A stretch of DNA of 64,000 nt from Pisaster brevispinus (Eukaryota; Echinodermata; Asteroidea; Forcipulatida; Asteriidae), in NCBI GenBank assembly GCA_023634235.1, contig JAMKCF010000012.1, positions 5,190,329 to 5,254,328 on the forward strand, given 5' to 3'. The notes beneath the pieces were generated by a model, which ran no database searches, was not told the origin of the DNA, and saw only the letters and a program-made list of their open reading frames with translations. Both the position numbers and the translations under genes were made by a program. Shown piece by piece: positions 22,175 through 33,738 of the stretch (the first letter of the stretch is position 1; each line of letters starts with the position of its first letter).

Positions 22175-25018
22175 CCTCGAAGTGAAAAAGACTCGAAAGA
22201 AGTGAAGACAGGTCTTTTGAAAGTTCGGCGTCTTCTAAGCAATCACATACCTACACTTGTAAGCCATTGTTTTGATATCGCCTTAGTGTATGTCTTGTGG
22301 TCACGAGGTAAGATCGACCAAGCCCAGAAGACTTTGCTGGATATTGTGGGTCGTATCCCATCTGATCATGAAGCAAGATTGCTTCCTGACAAAAACAAAA
22401 CAACCTTATTAAGCTGTCAGAAAAGCCTGTGTTTGAATGAGCTGGGTAGGATGCTGTCACAGTTTGACCAGCCTGACTCTTCCGTCAAGTACTACCGCCA
22501 GGCAATAGATATGTTTGAGGAATCTTCAGTAGTTGTTCTTGATCAACAGGTGATGCAGTCCTTTGTTCTCTGTGCTACAGCGTATGATCAAGGCCCAATG
22601 GGTCATTTTCACGCTGTCAAAGCAGCTTCATTCTGGGAGCTTGTTACTGCTAATCCAAGTTGCCCAGTGGAGTTCGTCCAAGCATCTGTGGATTCACTCC
22701 TTCATTGTCATACTGGCTTTATAGTAGCCGATAAGAGTGAACAAGGGCAACTACACAACGCCAACATGAGAAACGAGACATGGTTATTTGAGGCTGGTTC
22801 ACGAATAGAGAAAATTGCTTCAAGAGCACCTCAGGTGAACCTTCATCAATCTCTGATCATGTCCATGTTAGGACAGGAACACAGAGCAAAGGCAGCGTAT
22901 TCTAGGTATGTTGAGCAGTTTGTGAATTCAAATGCGTATTATCGATCAAAAGGCAGAGCAGTCGGAAGTATTGCACTATTGGGTTTTGGAGAGACGAAAC
23001 CACAACCGTGGTGGATGCTTTTCAAATGGATGTCCACTAAATCTGCTCTGACTGGTTCGTTTATTCAAAGACCTATCTCAGGGATTCCTCTTTTGTGGCG
23101 ACGATCAATTCGGAATGCTGCTTACAGCTCAGAACTGAGCAGTGATATTACTGAAGTGAATGGAAAGGCACTCAACCTTCACATGACACATGATGGGTAT
23201 TTGAGTGGCACCATGCTGCAGAATATTCCTCCATTTAAATCCGTCTTGCTTGACCCTCAAACAGGGATCATCTGTATTCCAGACCAACACCGACAATTTG
23301 AAACACTGGAATGGAACAACTACCTTTTGGGCACAAAACACTTAACTGGTTTTTGTGTTGATGCCTTCCTCCCTTTCCCGATCCTGCTGTTTCAGAATTC
23401 TTGTGAAGATATAACAGTTACACTTTTGAATGTAAGCACTTCTGCAAATTTTAGAAAGGAGAAAATAGTGCCTCGAGTTGTTGAGATTTACCCAAAGCAT
23501 GCTAATGTCTCTTCTACTGTGGTCTATTCTAAAGGCAGGGACACTGTCAAAATAAACCTAAAGAAGCTGGTAATGAAGGCAAGAAAGACGGCCATTTTAC
23601 AGCATATAATGGAGCACCGTGTTTGTGAAGAGGACCAAACAATCATCAAAGATTGTAATGCTCTACTTGATTACTGCATAACAAGAGGGTTTCAGATAGA
23701 TTATGCCTTTGTGGAAAGAGTCGTCTTCAACAAGAAAGATGAAGCCTTGATGGAAATTGTTAGACAGAAAATATCTGCCGGCCGCGGCAAAAAGGAAGCT
23801 AAATGTGGCCCGAGAAAGAAGAAAGGTCGGAGCACCGACTTGCCTCCACGACAGGCACTATCACTGCAGGATGTTTTGTATGTTGGTAGATCAACAGTTA
23901 TTTTGTGTCTGCATACTGCTTCAAGAGGGAATTATATCAATATGGAGCAAGACACTTTTGTTTTCCTCAACTGCAGCTCACAGGAGTCCATTAAGAATCC
24001 AGTCATACACTGTGCAATTTTACCCGATTCTGTGTGGATGCTGCCAATACAGAAGACTTGCTGGAAGTCTAAAGACGTTAAACAGGATGTCTTTTACGCA
24101 CATACTGACACACTCCAATTACTTGAAAATGTTAAGATAAGAATGAGAACTCTTATGGTGTTTGATGAGTTTGGGAATATCACTCAACGGCAGCATTTAC
24201 GACATCCTGGAAGACCGATACATACTTGGCGGGGTCCATATACTGGGTGCTTTGGGCACCATATTATTGGTTATTATTGGGGTGAAACCACGTCAACCAT
24301 CAGGGTATGGAATACACAAGGCACTGCTGAAATAACTAAAACTACTCCAACAGTTGAAGACCTCATTGTTGCTCAAGATATGGTTTTTGTTTCCCAGCCT
24401 CCTAACGTTGTGGTCTTGGATTCAATCACCTTAGAACCACGTCATGTGCAGACCAGAACCCAAGGCTGTGCTTCGGTCACAAACACAGATGGCATTTTAG
24501 TAAGGGATGAATGGCGTTTCATGTCCGTCCTAGCAACCACTGATTGCTCAAAGGTATCACCTAGTGATGGCAACAAGAAGATTGCGTACACGCGTGTAAT
24601 TCTGGGAGTGGCAAACCATGTGTTAATACTGCAGAAGCAGCAGGTCTCATCTGATTCAGGAACAAACCCTCACCCAGTTGACGTAGTAGCAGATATCTTG
24701 ATCCCTGGAATCCCCAGGGAGGCATATTATGTTAGTAAACGGGCAGGGTTAGTTGTGGCTGCATCTCTGTATGACGACATGTCCAACGACCCCTACTATC
24801 GCGAGAACCTCTACTGGTTCAGCGTTGGTGGTGTTATACAAGGTATTCACCCAATCCTTGGGAGAAGTCCTCATGGTTTCACTGCTGTACCATTACAGAC
24901 CAAGGATGACACATCACCAGGAGAGGATGCAAGTCGGGAGAAATGTTGGCATTTATTCTTTGATGATGGACTCGGTGCTCTCTGTTGCATTAAACTTGGT
25001 AGTGATGATGTATGTTGA
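22175..25018 (+). CDS. Unrecognised large protein; TPR-like N-terminal half, beta-rich C-terminal half
   Basis: One uninterrupted frame of about 940 codons ends at TGA (25016-25018). It is by far the longest in the window, so it is a real exon. No suitable ATG lies upstream before an in-frame stop at 22124. The natural start is therefore an upstream exon joined at an acceptor such as TTCACAAG/CCT (22174/22175); the exact edge is uncertain. Numbering from KTGLLKVRR: residues 25-160 and 200-245 look like paired helices (for example GKIDQAQKTLLDIVGRIP, SVKYYRQAIDMFEES) as in TPR solenoids. A basic linker holding GRGKKEAKCGPRKKKGRS lies near 527-544. The remaining ~380 residues alternate beta-prone segments (IRVWNTQGTAEI, MVFVSQPPNVVVLDSI) reminiscent of a propeller. 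No signal peptide or membrane segment is evident. I cannot assign a function. Confidence 0.75.
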   Translation, partial: PRSEKDSKEVKTGLLKVRRLLSNHIPTLVSHCFDIALVYVLWSRGKIDQAQKTLLDIVGRIPSDHEARLLPDKNKTTLLSCQKSLCLNELGRMLSQFDQPDSSVKYYRQAIDMFEESSVVVLDQQVMQSFVLCATAYDQGPMGHFHAVKAASFWELVTANPSCPVEFVQASVDSLLHCHTGFIVADKSEQGQLHNANMRNETWLFEAGSRIEKIASRAPQVNLHQSLIMSMLGQEHRAKAAYSRYVEQFVNSNAYYRSKGRAVGSIALLGFGETKPQPWWMLFKWMSTKSALTGSFIQRPISGIPLLWRRSIRNAAYSSELSSDITEVNGKALNLHMTHDGYLSGTMLQNIPPFKSVLLDPQTGIICIPDQHRQFETLEWNNYLLGTKHLTGFCVDAFLPFPILLFQNSCEDITVTLLNVSTSANFRKEKIVPRVVEIYPKHANVSSTVVYSKGRDTVKINLKKLVMKARKTAILQHIMEHRVCEEDQTIIKDCNALLDYCITRGFQIDYAFVERVVFNKKDEALMEIVRQKISAGRGKKEAKCGPRKKKGRSTDLPPRQALSLQDVLYVGRSTVILCLHTASRGNYINMEQDTFVFLNCSSQESIKNPVIHCAILPDSVWMLPIQKTCWKSKDVKQDVFYAHTDTLQLLENVKIRMRTLMVFDEFGNITQRQHLRHPGRPIHTWRGPYTGCFGHHIIGYYWGETTSTIRVWNTQGTAEITKTTPTVEDLIVAQDMVFVSQPPNVVVLDSITLEPRHVQTRTQGCASVTNTDGILVRDEWRFMSVLATTDCSKVSPSDGNKKIAYTRVILGVANHVLILQKQQVSSDSGTNPHPVDVVADILIPGIPREAYYVSKRAGLVVAASLYDDMSNDPYYRENLYWFSVGGVIQGIHPILGRSPHGFTAVPLQTKDDTSPGEDASREKCWHLFFDDGLGALCCIKLGSDDVC

Positions 25019-25059
25019 AGTCACAAACACACATACAGACGACGTTACTGATCGGGCTT

Positions 25060-25795
25060 GTGGGGTCCTGCTACTGTTGTTCTATTATTCCCTTTTCTAA
25101 AGAATTCCCTTGTGTGGTCCAGTTTGGACAAAGATTTACCTTGTGGGGTTCATTAATCCATTGTGTAAAAGAACCCACGCAGCTCTGTGTTGCAGTCGTT
25201 GTGTGGACATTCCTTTGTTCTGTACACTTAAGGAAAATCCTATTCCTCAACACTGCAAATAATGTTGTGTGGACGTGTGTAAGTCCACATAGTGCTTCAG
25301 ATCCCTACATTATGTGGACCTCTTTTGTTCTCAGGTCCACACTGCGTATGTAGCGTTGCCCAAAAGTGCACACACACACACACACACCCAACCTTACGGA
25401 TCCGGTTTGTGGGGTACTGCTATTGTTGTTCTATTGTTCCCTTTTCTAAAGAATTCCCTTGTGGGGCCCTATTGTTCCTATTGAAATTGCCTTGTGGGGT
25501 CCATTGTTCCATTGTTAAAAGTACCCCGTAAGTTGGCATGTGTAAGGGCACACACACACACACAAGTGTGTAACAGCCTGCAATCGTGGACCTCCTATTG
25601 TCCCTCTTTTGTTTATACTCTAACTTTTTTAAACAGCTCCCATTGGTTTTGTACACGATTTCCAACCGTGGACCTTTCCCGAACCGTGGACCTATTGTCC
25701 TCTTTTGTTATAGGTCCCCGGTTTGAATGAGGTTACCTACTCACACACACACATGTTTGTGAATCCCATAAATTGAGGACTTCTGTTTGTTCTCC
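25060..25795. repeat. GT-rich repeat block with CA microsatellites
   Basis: Phrases such as CTTGTGGGGTCC, TCTATTGTTCCCTTTTCTAA and AAGAATTCCCTTGTG recur several times. Between them lie (CA)n runs near 25371-25387, 25550-25564 and 25741-25753. The second half (GGACCTCCTATTGTCC ... ATAGGTCCCCGGTTTGAATG) returns at 26090-26280 and 63765-63945. It begins right after the unknown gene's stop and may form part of its 3' UTR. Confidence 0.7.
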
Positions 25796-25796
25796 C

Positions 25797-25798
25797 AT

Positions 25799-25842
<44 letters not shown>
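25797..25842. repeat. (TAC)n microsatellite
   Basis: About fifteen perfect TAC/ACT units in a row. Confidence 0.95.
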
Positions 25843-26089
25843 ATAGTAAACCATTCTAAAATAGCGCATATCACCGTGAGGTCCCTATATGCGCTGTCAG
25901 TATTTTCCTTCACGGTATGTGTTGCTACGTTTGATGAGACATATTCCTTTACATAGCACCATGTTTGGACTTGTTTTATTTTGCGACATCCCCATTTGGT
26001 TTTGTAGACGAAAGCGAAGCGAGGACGTATTCGCTGTGTCAAACACCCGGATCCCTTTTGTTAAAGATTTTGGGTTCAACGGGTAAACG

Positions 26090-26285
26090 CTCACAAACAC
26101 CAGTGTGTAAACACCTGTAATCAGGGATCTCCTACATTATTGACCTTTTGCCAACTTTTTGGCAACAGCTCCCATTGGTTGTGTACATACTTTCCAACTT
26201 GGGACCTTCACCCAACTGGGGACCCCATTGTCCCTTTTGGTTATACTTCTCCAGTTTGAATGTGTATAACTTCCCATACAAACGT
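26090..26285. repeat. GT-rich repeat family, diverged copy
   Basis: CAGTGTGTAAACACCTGTAA, GGCAACAGCTCCCATTGGTT and ATACTTCTCCAGTTTGAATG match the copies at 25550-25735 and 63765-63945 in order, with many substitutions. Confidence 0.65.
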
Positions 26286-26842
26286 TTTTTTTTAATTAAG
26301 TAATTCTCTTTGTTCTCCCATGTTTGGAATTTATTCTAGCAATGTTCTCATTGGTTTTGCACGCAAAATCAAATCCACCCAAAACAGCCATTTCTTATAA
26401 TTGCAATTGCAGCCACTATGTTTTTTTTTTCACCCTTTCAGCCTTAAAGGTGCTTGTGTTCACCAACCCTTGGTTTGGATATTATAATATAATTTTAATA
26501 ATGGACAGTGTGTCGTGTGCTGGACAGGTGTACGTATGTCTTTTGTTCACCCTTACTTGAACTTTGACACCCCACCTATGTCTTTCATATGCAATAAGTC
26601 GGCAGTTTGGGCACCCTTTTTGTTCAAACCTTTAGGAAATTTTGCAAAATTTTGCAAATTTTTCTAAATTCTTTAAAAAAAACTGGTATTCTGTATTAAT
26701 GTACAGTACATGGTTTTAAAGTATTTTTTGTATACATACTGATGCAATTTAGAATGTCTTGCCTTGCTAGATTTTATTTAACTTGTATTTATATAAAACA
26801 TTTCTTGTAATGAAGCTAAGGGACCCTGAATAGCAATCAGCA

Positions 26843-27066
26843 CACTGCAAAACAGGGGTGTTAAAATTTACACCATGGGTGTTGTCACATATAGATACCA
26901 AAAGAATCAGAATTTACTACACAGGGTGTTGAAATAACACCACCCTTCTGCCAAAACAACTACATTGGTGTTATTTTAACACCCAATGATGTTATTTTTG
27001 ATTTTTTCTTGTGTATCTATCTGGCAACATCCATGGTGTCAATTTTAACACCCAAGTTTTGCAGCG
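26843..27066. repeat. CACTGCAAAA-type MITE, copy 1
   Basis: Begins CACTGCAAAACAGGGGTGTT and ends with the inverted AACACCCAAGTTTTGCAGCG. The subterminal TGTTGTCACATATAGATACC has its inverted partner near 27010-27030. Other copies are at 43954-44206 and 46731-46952. Confidence 0.8.
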
Positions 27067-27410
27067 CACTGTTAGGACTGTCAGAAGCAGAAGAAGAAGA
27101 AGAAGAAGATTCGCAAATAATGCTTTTAGTATTTCTAATGTATTGTAGGTCCTAAAAACCTTTGGTTCTTATGAAATTTACTCTTTATATTCTAAGAACT
27201 CGTGATGTCTTAGGTAATATACAGGATTGGTAGAGCTGGCAAAATAGTCAGAGACAGTGTTCTTGTTTTGTTTGATCAATCATATATACATAAAATAATA
27301 AACCTGTGAAATTTTTGGCTTATTTCGTTGTGGGTCAGGAGGGGAAAAGGTGAAAAACCATGCACATTTTCCAGCATGGGAACACATTGTCATCAAATTT
27401 GGCTTTAACT

Positions 27411-27628
27411 TAGACCCATTGGGCGCTGTACTCCTTTTTTCAAAATTGTGACATCCTCGGTCGTACTAGCAAATTGGGGTTTCGAAATGGGGGTATAACG
27501 GTTCGCTTGGGCGCTAGTACGACCGAAGAATAATTCTTCGGTCGTACTAGCGCCCAAGCGAACCGTTATACCCCCACTGATGTCAACATTTCGAAATAAG
27601 GAGTACAGCACCCCAGTTACTGGGTCTA
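27411..27628. repeat. TAGACCCA-type MITE, copy 2, with perfect palindromic core
   Basis: Outer ends TAGACCCATTGGGCGCTGTA and CAGCACCCCAGTTACTGGGTCTA (inverted). Inside, 27488-27576 is a perfect 89-bp palindrome centred on 27532, with CGGTCGTACTAGCGCCCAAG and its complement. No coding capacity. Confidence 0.85.
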
Positions 27629-28059
27629 GTTTTAACTATCGAAATAAGCTGTTGCTTTTTTTTTAGGTGTTGAGATATAGTTTTCTCGAATATGGCTTTA
27701 TTTCAGAGGGGAATATTTTACAGGGCAACAAAAATGGTTCTAGTATGAATAAGCTTTCAGACTAGTAATAAACAGTGATTTTTTTTTATCCCTACCGATC
27801 TAGACTTGGTTCCAAGTCTGTGATCGTGTTTTTTTCTACCTGATACTTGGTGATAGCCAGTATCGAGTATTGTCTGAAATAGCGTCCTCTTGTGGATTAA
27901 CCCCCGACATTGACCTTCGATCGTAAGATCGCCAATCTGCGGGGAAGTTTTGCGTAGCCGATGCAGGGAAATAACCTTGATTTCAGACTTGAAATCAAGT
28001 CTATTACCAATCCTGTGTACAGGGATATGCTTTTCGTGGATAATCCAAATCAAAAAACT

Positions 28060-31000
28060 TGAAGTTGTATAATGTTATTATGACTCGAAATATTGAAATC
28101 ATTAGGCGGTGTACGAGAGCCTCTTGATATTATTATAATATATACTGTAACGCAAGGAATGATATATCCATCACCACGTTCTAGTGCAGGTGAATTTATG
28201 TAACGGGTTGATACGCACATGGGAGACATAATAATTGATTGTAAAACTAAGTGCCATATTTGTATGTGACGGTAGAATATGCACTTGTGAATTTTTTTTA
28301 ATGTGTCAGTCTGTTGATGTTTGAATTTGATTGATTGAGCGACCTCAACGTCAACTTTCTCTTTGTGCTCCCGTGAATATAAATTAGCACTGTTCGTCAT
28401 TGCCTACATTTGTTCAGATAATATTCCCCCTTTTGTATAGTATATAAGTATTTATCAAACTAGATGTACATTATAATATATATATTGTTTTATTCTACCC
28501 TGTATTTTTCTAAAGTTGTTTCAATATTGGTTGTAGCTGTATTTCCGTTTGCTTCGTGATCCAATGGCGAAAGCTTTGGCGGGGAGTTGCACACATAATT
28601 TAAATTATTTTCCCTTCACATTTGATTTGATTTACGATTTGATGTGTTTAAAGATAGAGTCAAACACACAGGGTCATTTTTTGTTTGCACAAAACAAAGA
28701 TGAACTAAATTTGCGCTGTTGCCTGACAAAAAGATACGTAGAGTATATTTAGGCCTACAAGAATAAAAAATATGGGAAAAGACGTGTTTGTCGAAGAAAA
28801 CACAAAACGTCTATTTACCATTGTGGTCTTGATAAAGAAGAAAATTATCAGCCTGTTTTTCACAAGGAAAGAGACACGATCGAGGAGACCGGTACTATGG
28901 TTAAAGAGAAAACAGGAACATCAAAATTGTGACAGACAGCATCACTTACGAAAAACATTGAACACATTGTGCTGTTGGCAAGCAAATTCTGCATCAGAGG
29001 AATTCAAAGGTTTTTTTTAATTGTTTTTTTTTAATGAAAGGCTGCGTTGAAGTTGAAGGGGGTGGGGTTCGATTCTTACTGGGTTTAAGATTTATGCAAT
29101 TATTATTCTACCTCCATGATTGATTTATACTGATTAATGTTGTACGTGGATGTGGCTGGCACTGGGACGCCGACTTGTATTGTAATGACGCACAACAGAT
29201 ACACGGGTGATTTAATCTGGGTTAGTTTGGGTTTTGCATTCGCGAGATCAAAACAGTTTGGGGCCTAATCATCTTTTTAAAGCTACATCAGTTCAAGCAA
29301 AACGATTTCCAGAAAAGTTATCCACCATTACTATCTCATGTAACTTATGTGAACATCTGTATGCAGATGTATATATTGTCAATCTTAGCAAAGTAATTAT
29401 GACAATTTACATCATTAAAAAGTGTTGTTTTAACGAAAGTAGTTTTTACATTGACCCTGTAAACGTTCAACGAAACGAGGGCGTATACTCGTAGAGGATG
29501 TCTATTGGAAGCTAAAAACAAATTACCATAATTAGTTTTCACATTTCAGTAATTCTCGTCCATTAATATTGCCTATATGCCTGTCTATGACTGATCGCAT
29601 GTTTTAGAGACAAATCCTCCGTAAAGTTGTTCCGTCATGAGGCTGTCACTATTTTCTTTATTTATTCATATCAGGAATTACGAGGTAATTGCTCTTGTCA
29701 AAATGGTGTATAATGTATTGACTCATTTCTTGTTTACATGATAATTATGTGCATGTCACATAAAAGAGCATCCTGTTTAAATTTATGTACCAGTTTACGA
29801 CGGCAATAAAAGTATTATCAACTTTAAAAGAAAATAATTCTTTTCTGAATTATTGTCAAAAACGGGCTGATACTGACTATTCATCTGAAATGAAAAACCC
29901 CACCCCCCAAACAAAATGAACGAATCAAATAAATATCACTATCATTTAATTTTGGTTAATTGAAAACAGTTCCACCCGTGGCGTAACCAGTGGGTCACGG
30001 CAACGGGGATAGTCAATCATTTTTACTTGGGAAATGTTCTTGTTTATTCTCCGCAGCTATCACCATCATAATTATGCAGAGCTTCCGACATAATACCCCA
30101 TTCCTGTATTAATTTTCAGCCGGCAAGCAAATTGGGGGGGGGGGGTAGGCTTCATGGAGACCAGAGGGCGCACTTCGATGCGTAGAAAAAAAATTATCAC
30201 GTTGCTCTCGTGATGTGGAGAAAGACTGTCCCTGTTCGCTAGTCTTACTCAATCCATATTCCAGCCGAAACAACCAGTTTGATATACTTTTCAAAGATTA
30301 TTGGTTCTAATCTCACTCATTGTATGAGAAAAAAATAGTACATTTTTGTCAAGATAAGATTTGTGAATTTGGATTCCACCATTTATTCCACTATATTTAT
30401 AGACCTTTCCATTGTTGATAAACAAACAGCGCTGGTTGGCATGGCCCGCCGAATGTTAGTAAAACGTTCAATCGTGTTAACAGATGTTTCAACCAAATGC
30501 AACATTTTCGGCAAACTTCTAATTAAATAAAATACCTCCTATGATCAGTTGCTTTGTTTCCAATAAATTCAACACTATTTTGTTTATATTTGTGTAACAT
30601 TGTTACAAACTATAGCTATCTGTTTTTGTTTTGCATCTATGGCTTTCCATAGTTTTCCAGCCAGGGTTGGCAAAATCTTGGGCTGTGACGTTGCAAAAGA
30701 AAGGTCTATAGTGAATAAGAAAAATGGCGTCCGAATCAGCACTCTTCTCGTCATAGCAACCACGATTTCAAAATAGGATATGCATAATGAAGTGACGGAC
30801 GTTGTAACGGACACACGTGGATTTGAATATTCGACGACGGCAATAATGCTCATAGGCCTACAATTTTTTTATATAGCTATACCACTGTAAGCTTGTCTCA
30901 CCGACCGATGTGGGTATGCTGACCGCTTTAGCCTGTAGCCTCATCAACTTTGACCAGAAAATATAACCCATTCTCTATTAAAGTAATCCGTATTTGTGAA

Positions 31001-31250
31001 GTCAATGCTACCAGTTGTCCCTAGAATCTAACCGTTTTGTTTTTCTGAAAACAGCTTGAGTATCACGTATTGACTCAGTTCACCTGACGTCATCATAATC
31101 TTGGTAACGCTTTTTAGGCAACGCGCGCGCAATAGGACGCATACCATAAATAGACTCTATTATATATTAACAATACATGTAATTTGTCTCCAAAACGGCA
31201 GACCATGGACAGCTAGAACTGTCCATTGAAGTTTGTGCAAGCGGTATGCG
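28060..31250. other. Gene-poor stretch
   Basis: I find no exon with convincing splice sites and coding character. It contains short AT-rich tracts and a poly-G run near 30133-30145. Small frames here (for example 28772-29020) have no recognisable features. Confidence 0.45.
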
Positions 31251-31540
31251 GTTACACTCTTAAAAATACGTGGTTGGAAGTTTAGTGGTCAAAATAATTT
31301 GACACCGTTCGTGGTCATTTTTTAGAAAAAGTGACCACGAAGGTGTTAAAAATGTTTTACACGCCGACCACACTCTTGTGAAATTTTGACCACGTAAAGT
31401 GGTTAAAGAAAATGAGCAATATGATTGGTGCGGCATACCAGCTCGGCGTGTGATAGGCCGGCTGCTCATCACACGATGCGAGCGCATCATCAGGCGAGGA
31501 GACGCCATTGTTTTAATACTTCTTGACACGTTGACCTCAC

Positions 31541-31589
31541 AAATTGCTGCGGGATTGGGGCTTTGATGATCTGATAAAGACGTTCCAAG
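31541..31589 (+). CDS. SAM-domain exon fragment 1
   Basis: KLLRDWGFDDLIKTFQ is encoded up to 31589, directly before a consensus donor GTAAGT (31590-31595). The frame is closed upstream by TGA at 31532-31534, and no acceptor or ATG is evident between. WGFDDLIKTFQ fits helix 1-2 of SAM (sterile alpha motif) interaction domains. It joins in phase to the exon at 33739 through a split Glu codon (G/AG). Confidence 0.5.
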
Positions 31590-32861
31590 GTAAGTTTATT
31601 TCGACAGTTTATTTCCTTATCTGTTTGTTTAAAAATAATCTATCGTAGATCATGATTGTTTAACGTATGGTGTAATTATAGGCCTAGAAATAGTGTATGA
31701 CTTGAGGATTATGATTAGGATTGTGCAATTTGAGTTGGGATTGATTGCATCAAGTCGTCTTCCGGAAGACTATAGACCTATAACAAAGTCCCTATAGTTG
31801 ATTAATTTAACGGGCCATACAATATAGAAAATTAAACTTGGCCAGAACTGGCTGAAACAATGACGACACGCATCGACTGTCTTTCCACTGCATCCCAATC
31901 TGAATTTTAACGCCGTTAAATATCCATATCATCGACTCGCCTTATGAACAAAACTTAATTTTCTTTCAATTTCACGAGAAAGCAAGCCCTCTGAGCACCC
32001 TTTGCGTTGTAATCAACATTTAATTCCATTAAACTAGGAGCTATTTTTACACTACAAACGTTTGGTTTTGGGTGCCAGTTGTCTAGGCCATAGACGTTGG
32101 TACATGGCCATCCTCCAAGGTCAAACTTAACGTCCCGTGTGTCTCTACTCTCTGAACATTCGTCGTTAGAGGTGTAGAAGGTCACCATGTTTATTGTCTT
32201 TTTCACCGGTTTTACTGGTATCTGTACAGTTGCTACTTTTGCTTCTGTTCATCCCAACCCCACCCCCGCCCCCAATGCCCTAGTTCTTATCAGTGTTTCG
32301 ATCGTCACGTCCATTATGTACATTGTACATGTACATGTATGTGTATGAGCAGCACCTCACAGCTCTCACGACCTCGTGTGTGATGTATAACCCGCCCGCT
32401 GCACTAACCACTGGTAACTCGCTGCCCGTGCTAGGGTTAACCATCGCAGCACACAGCGAACCAGCAAACCTTGCTTTGGTGTTATTTTCGCTCGGCCCCA
32501 GCGGCCTATCCAGGACCGCTGGGATGGGCTAATCAGCTTGCACAGATTCTTGTTCAGGAAGTACGTCATGCGTGCAGTGCTTGCAGTGTGAGTGTGATGC
32601 ATGATGGGACTGAGCATTAACCAATGAGCGTGCTTGATACGTATGCCCATCCCAGCGCCTTTGGTTTTAAGGCAAGGCGCTGGGGACGAGCGAATGGTGT
32701 TATTATCCTTATGCGCATGCGCGATCCCTCCTGAAGCGCTGTACTCGTACTTACTCATACCCCGGATCGTCGTCCCCACAGTACAATGTATACCAATAAG
32801 ATCGCGCACGCAATTTCTAAGGTCTGAGACACGGCATTTCTGCACATGGGAAGGAAATAGT

Positions 32862-33408
32862 TTTAGTGTAGGGACACGATAATCCCAAAATCAATGCCAT
32901 TTAAAACGGGGAAGATTGGTAGGACTTTTGTCCACTTTTTTCATCATTGACATTTATAAAATAACTTATTATTATGTTGTATCCCCGTCCTTAAATATTC
33001 CCTGGATGTTTTTCAGCCTATGAAAAAATGAAAAAAAAAAGAAGTTTTTGTTCAATTTTGTGTGTTGTTAAAAAGCTTTTTATCCCTCACTAACCCCACA
33101 AATCAACAAGAAATCCCCACACAATAGGCTTCCATTTATACAAATTTTCAAGAAAGTGAGGGTTATAATAGGAATTAAGAAAAACAAATTATAGGCCCTG
33201 TGCTTTTTTTATTATCGACCATAGCTTGTTGGAAGGCTTAAGGTTATTTGTGATAATAATTTTAGAATTATTTCTGAAGTTTGTTGAACTTTTTAAGGCT
33301 TTTGAAAAAAAATCAATTTAAACTTATATTTTTAAGTTGGTTTAGTGTAGGGACACGATAATCCCAAAATCAATGCCATTTAAAACGGGGAAGATTGGTA
33401 GGACTTTT
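32862..33408. repeat. Direct duplication of a 68-bp block
   Basis: 32862-32929 and 33341-33408 are identical (begin TTTAGTGTAGGGACACGATA) and lie 411 bp apart within the intron of the SAM fragment. Confidence 0.9.
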
Positions 33409-33473
33409 TTTCAAATTTAATTGTTGCCTTTTTTAATTCAGAGAATGACATTGTTGATGAAGCCTTTAAACTT

Positions 33474-33639
33474 ATTATTTTATTTAAATATATATTTTTT
33501 CGAATTCTGAGAAAGCAAGAAATAATGAAGGCTTTAAACGTTTTCTTTTGTTTACAAATTATTAAAAGAAAAAGTTTAAAGCCTTCATTATTACTTGCTT
33601 TCTCAGAATTCGAAAAAATATATATTTAAATAAAATAAT
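33474..33639. repeat. Long AT-rich hairpin containing SAM-exon debris
   Basis: Arms 33474-33539 and 33574-33639 (66 bp each) differ at one base. Just left, 33434-33471 repeats the acceptor and first codons of the SAM exon (TTCAGAGAATGACATTG). The arms themselves carry AAGGCTTTAAAC, the complement of GTTTAAAGCCTT. Confidence 0.85.
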
Positions 33640-33738
33640 ATTCAAACTTTTTTTATTCTATTTTATTTAATTATTGTATTTTTATTGTTATTCAAAGAAT
33701 TAACTTACCTATTGTATTTTATATTCTATTTAATTCAG

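Larger units (their letters stand above)
18854..22184. repeat. Large inverted repeat: 963-bp arms, 1405-bp spacer
   Basis: Arm 18854-19816 and arm 21222-22184 are near-identical reverse complements of exactly equal length, with only scattered substitutions, for example at 19485/21551. The outer edges read CACTTCGAGGCTTGTG and its complement. I see no clear target duplication. Each arm contains the same SINE (about 19580-19760 and 21279-21460) and a copy of a GTTTGATTTAGGAGATG block resembling the splice acceptor at 18397-18411. The spacer has a (GAGTCC)n array and another tRNA-like head. It may be a foldback element or a recent inverted segmental duplication. Confidence 0.9.

Noticed and set aside
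32366..32845. 159-residue minus-strand frame in the 4.4-kb unit
   Set aside because: Cys/His/Arg-rich sequence without a recognisable fold and no similarity to a transposase that I can see. Local GC rise makes long random frames likelier.
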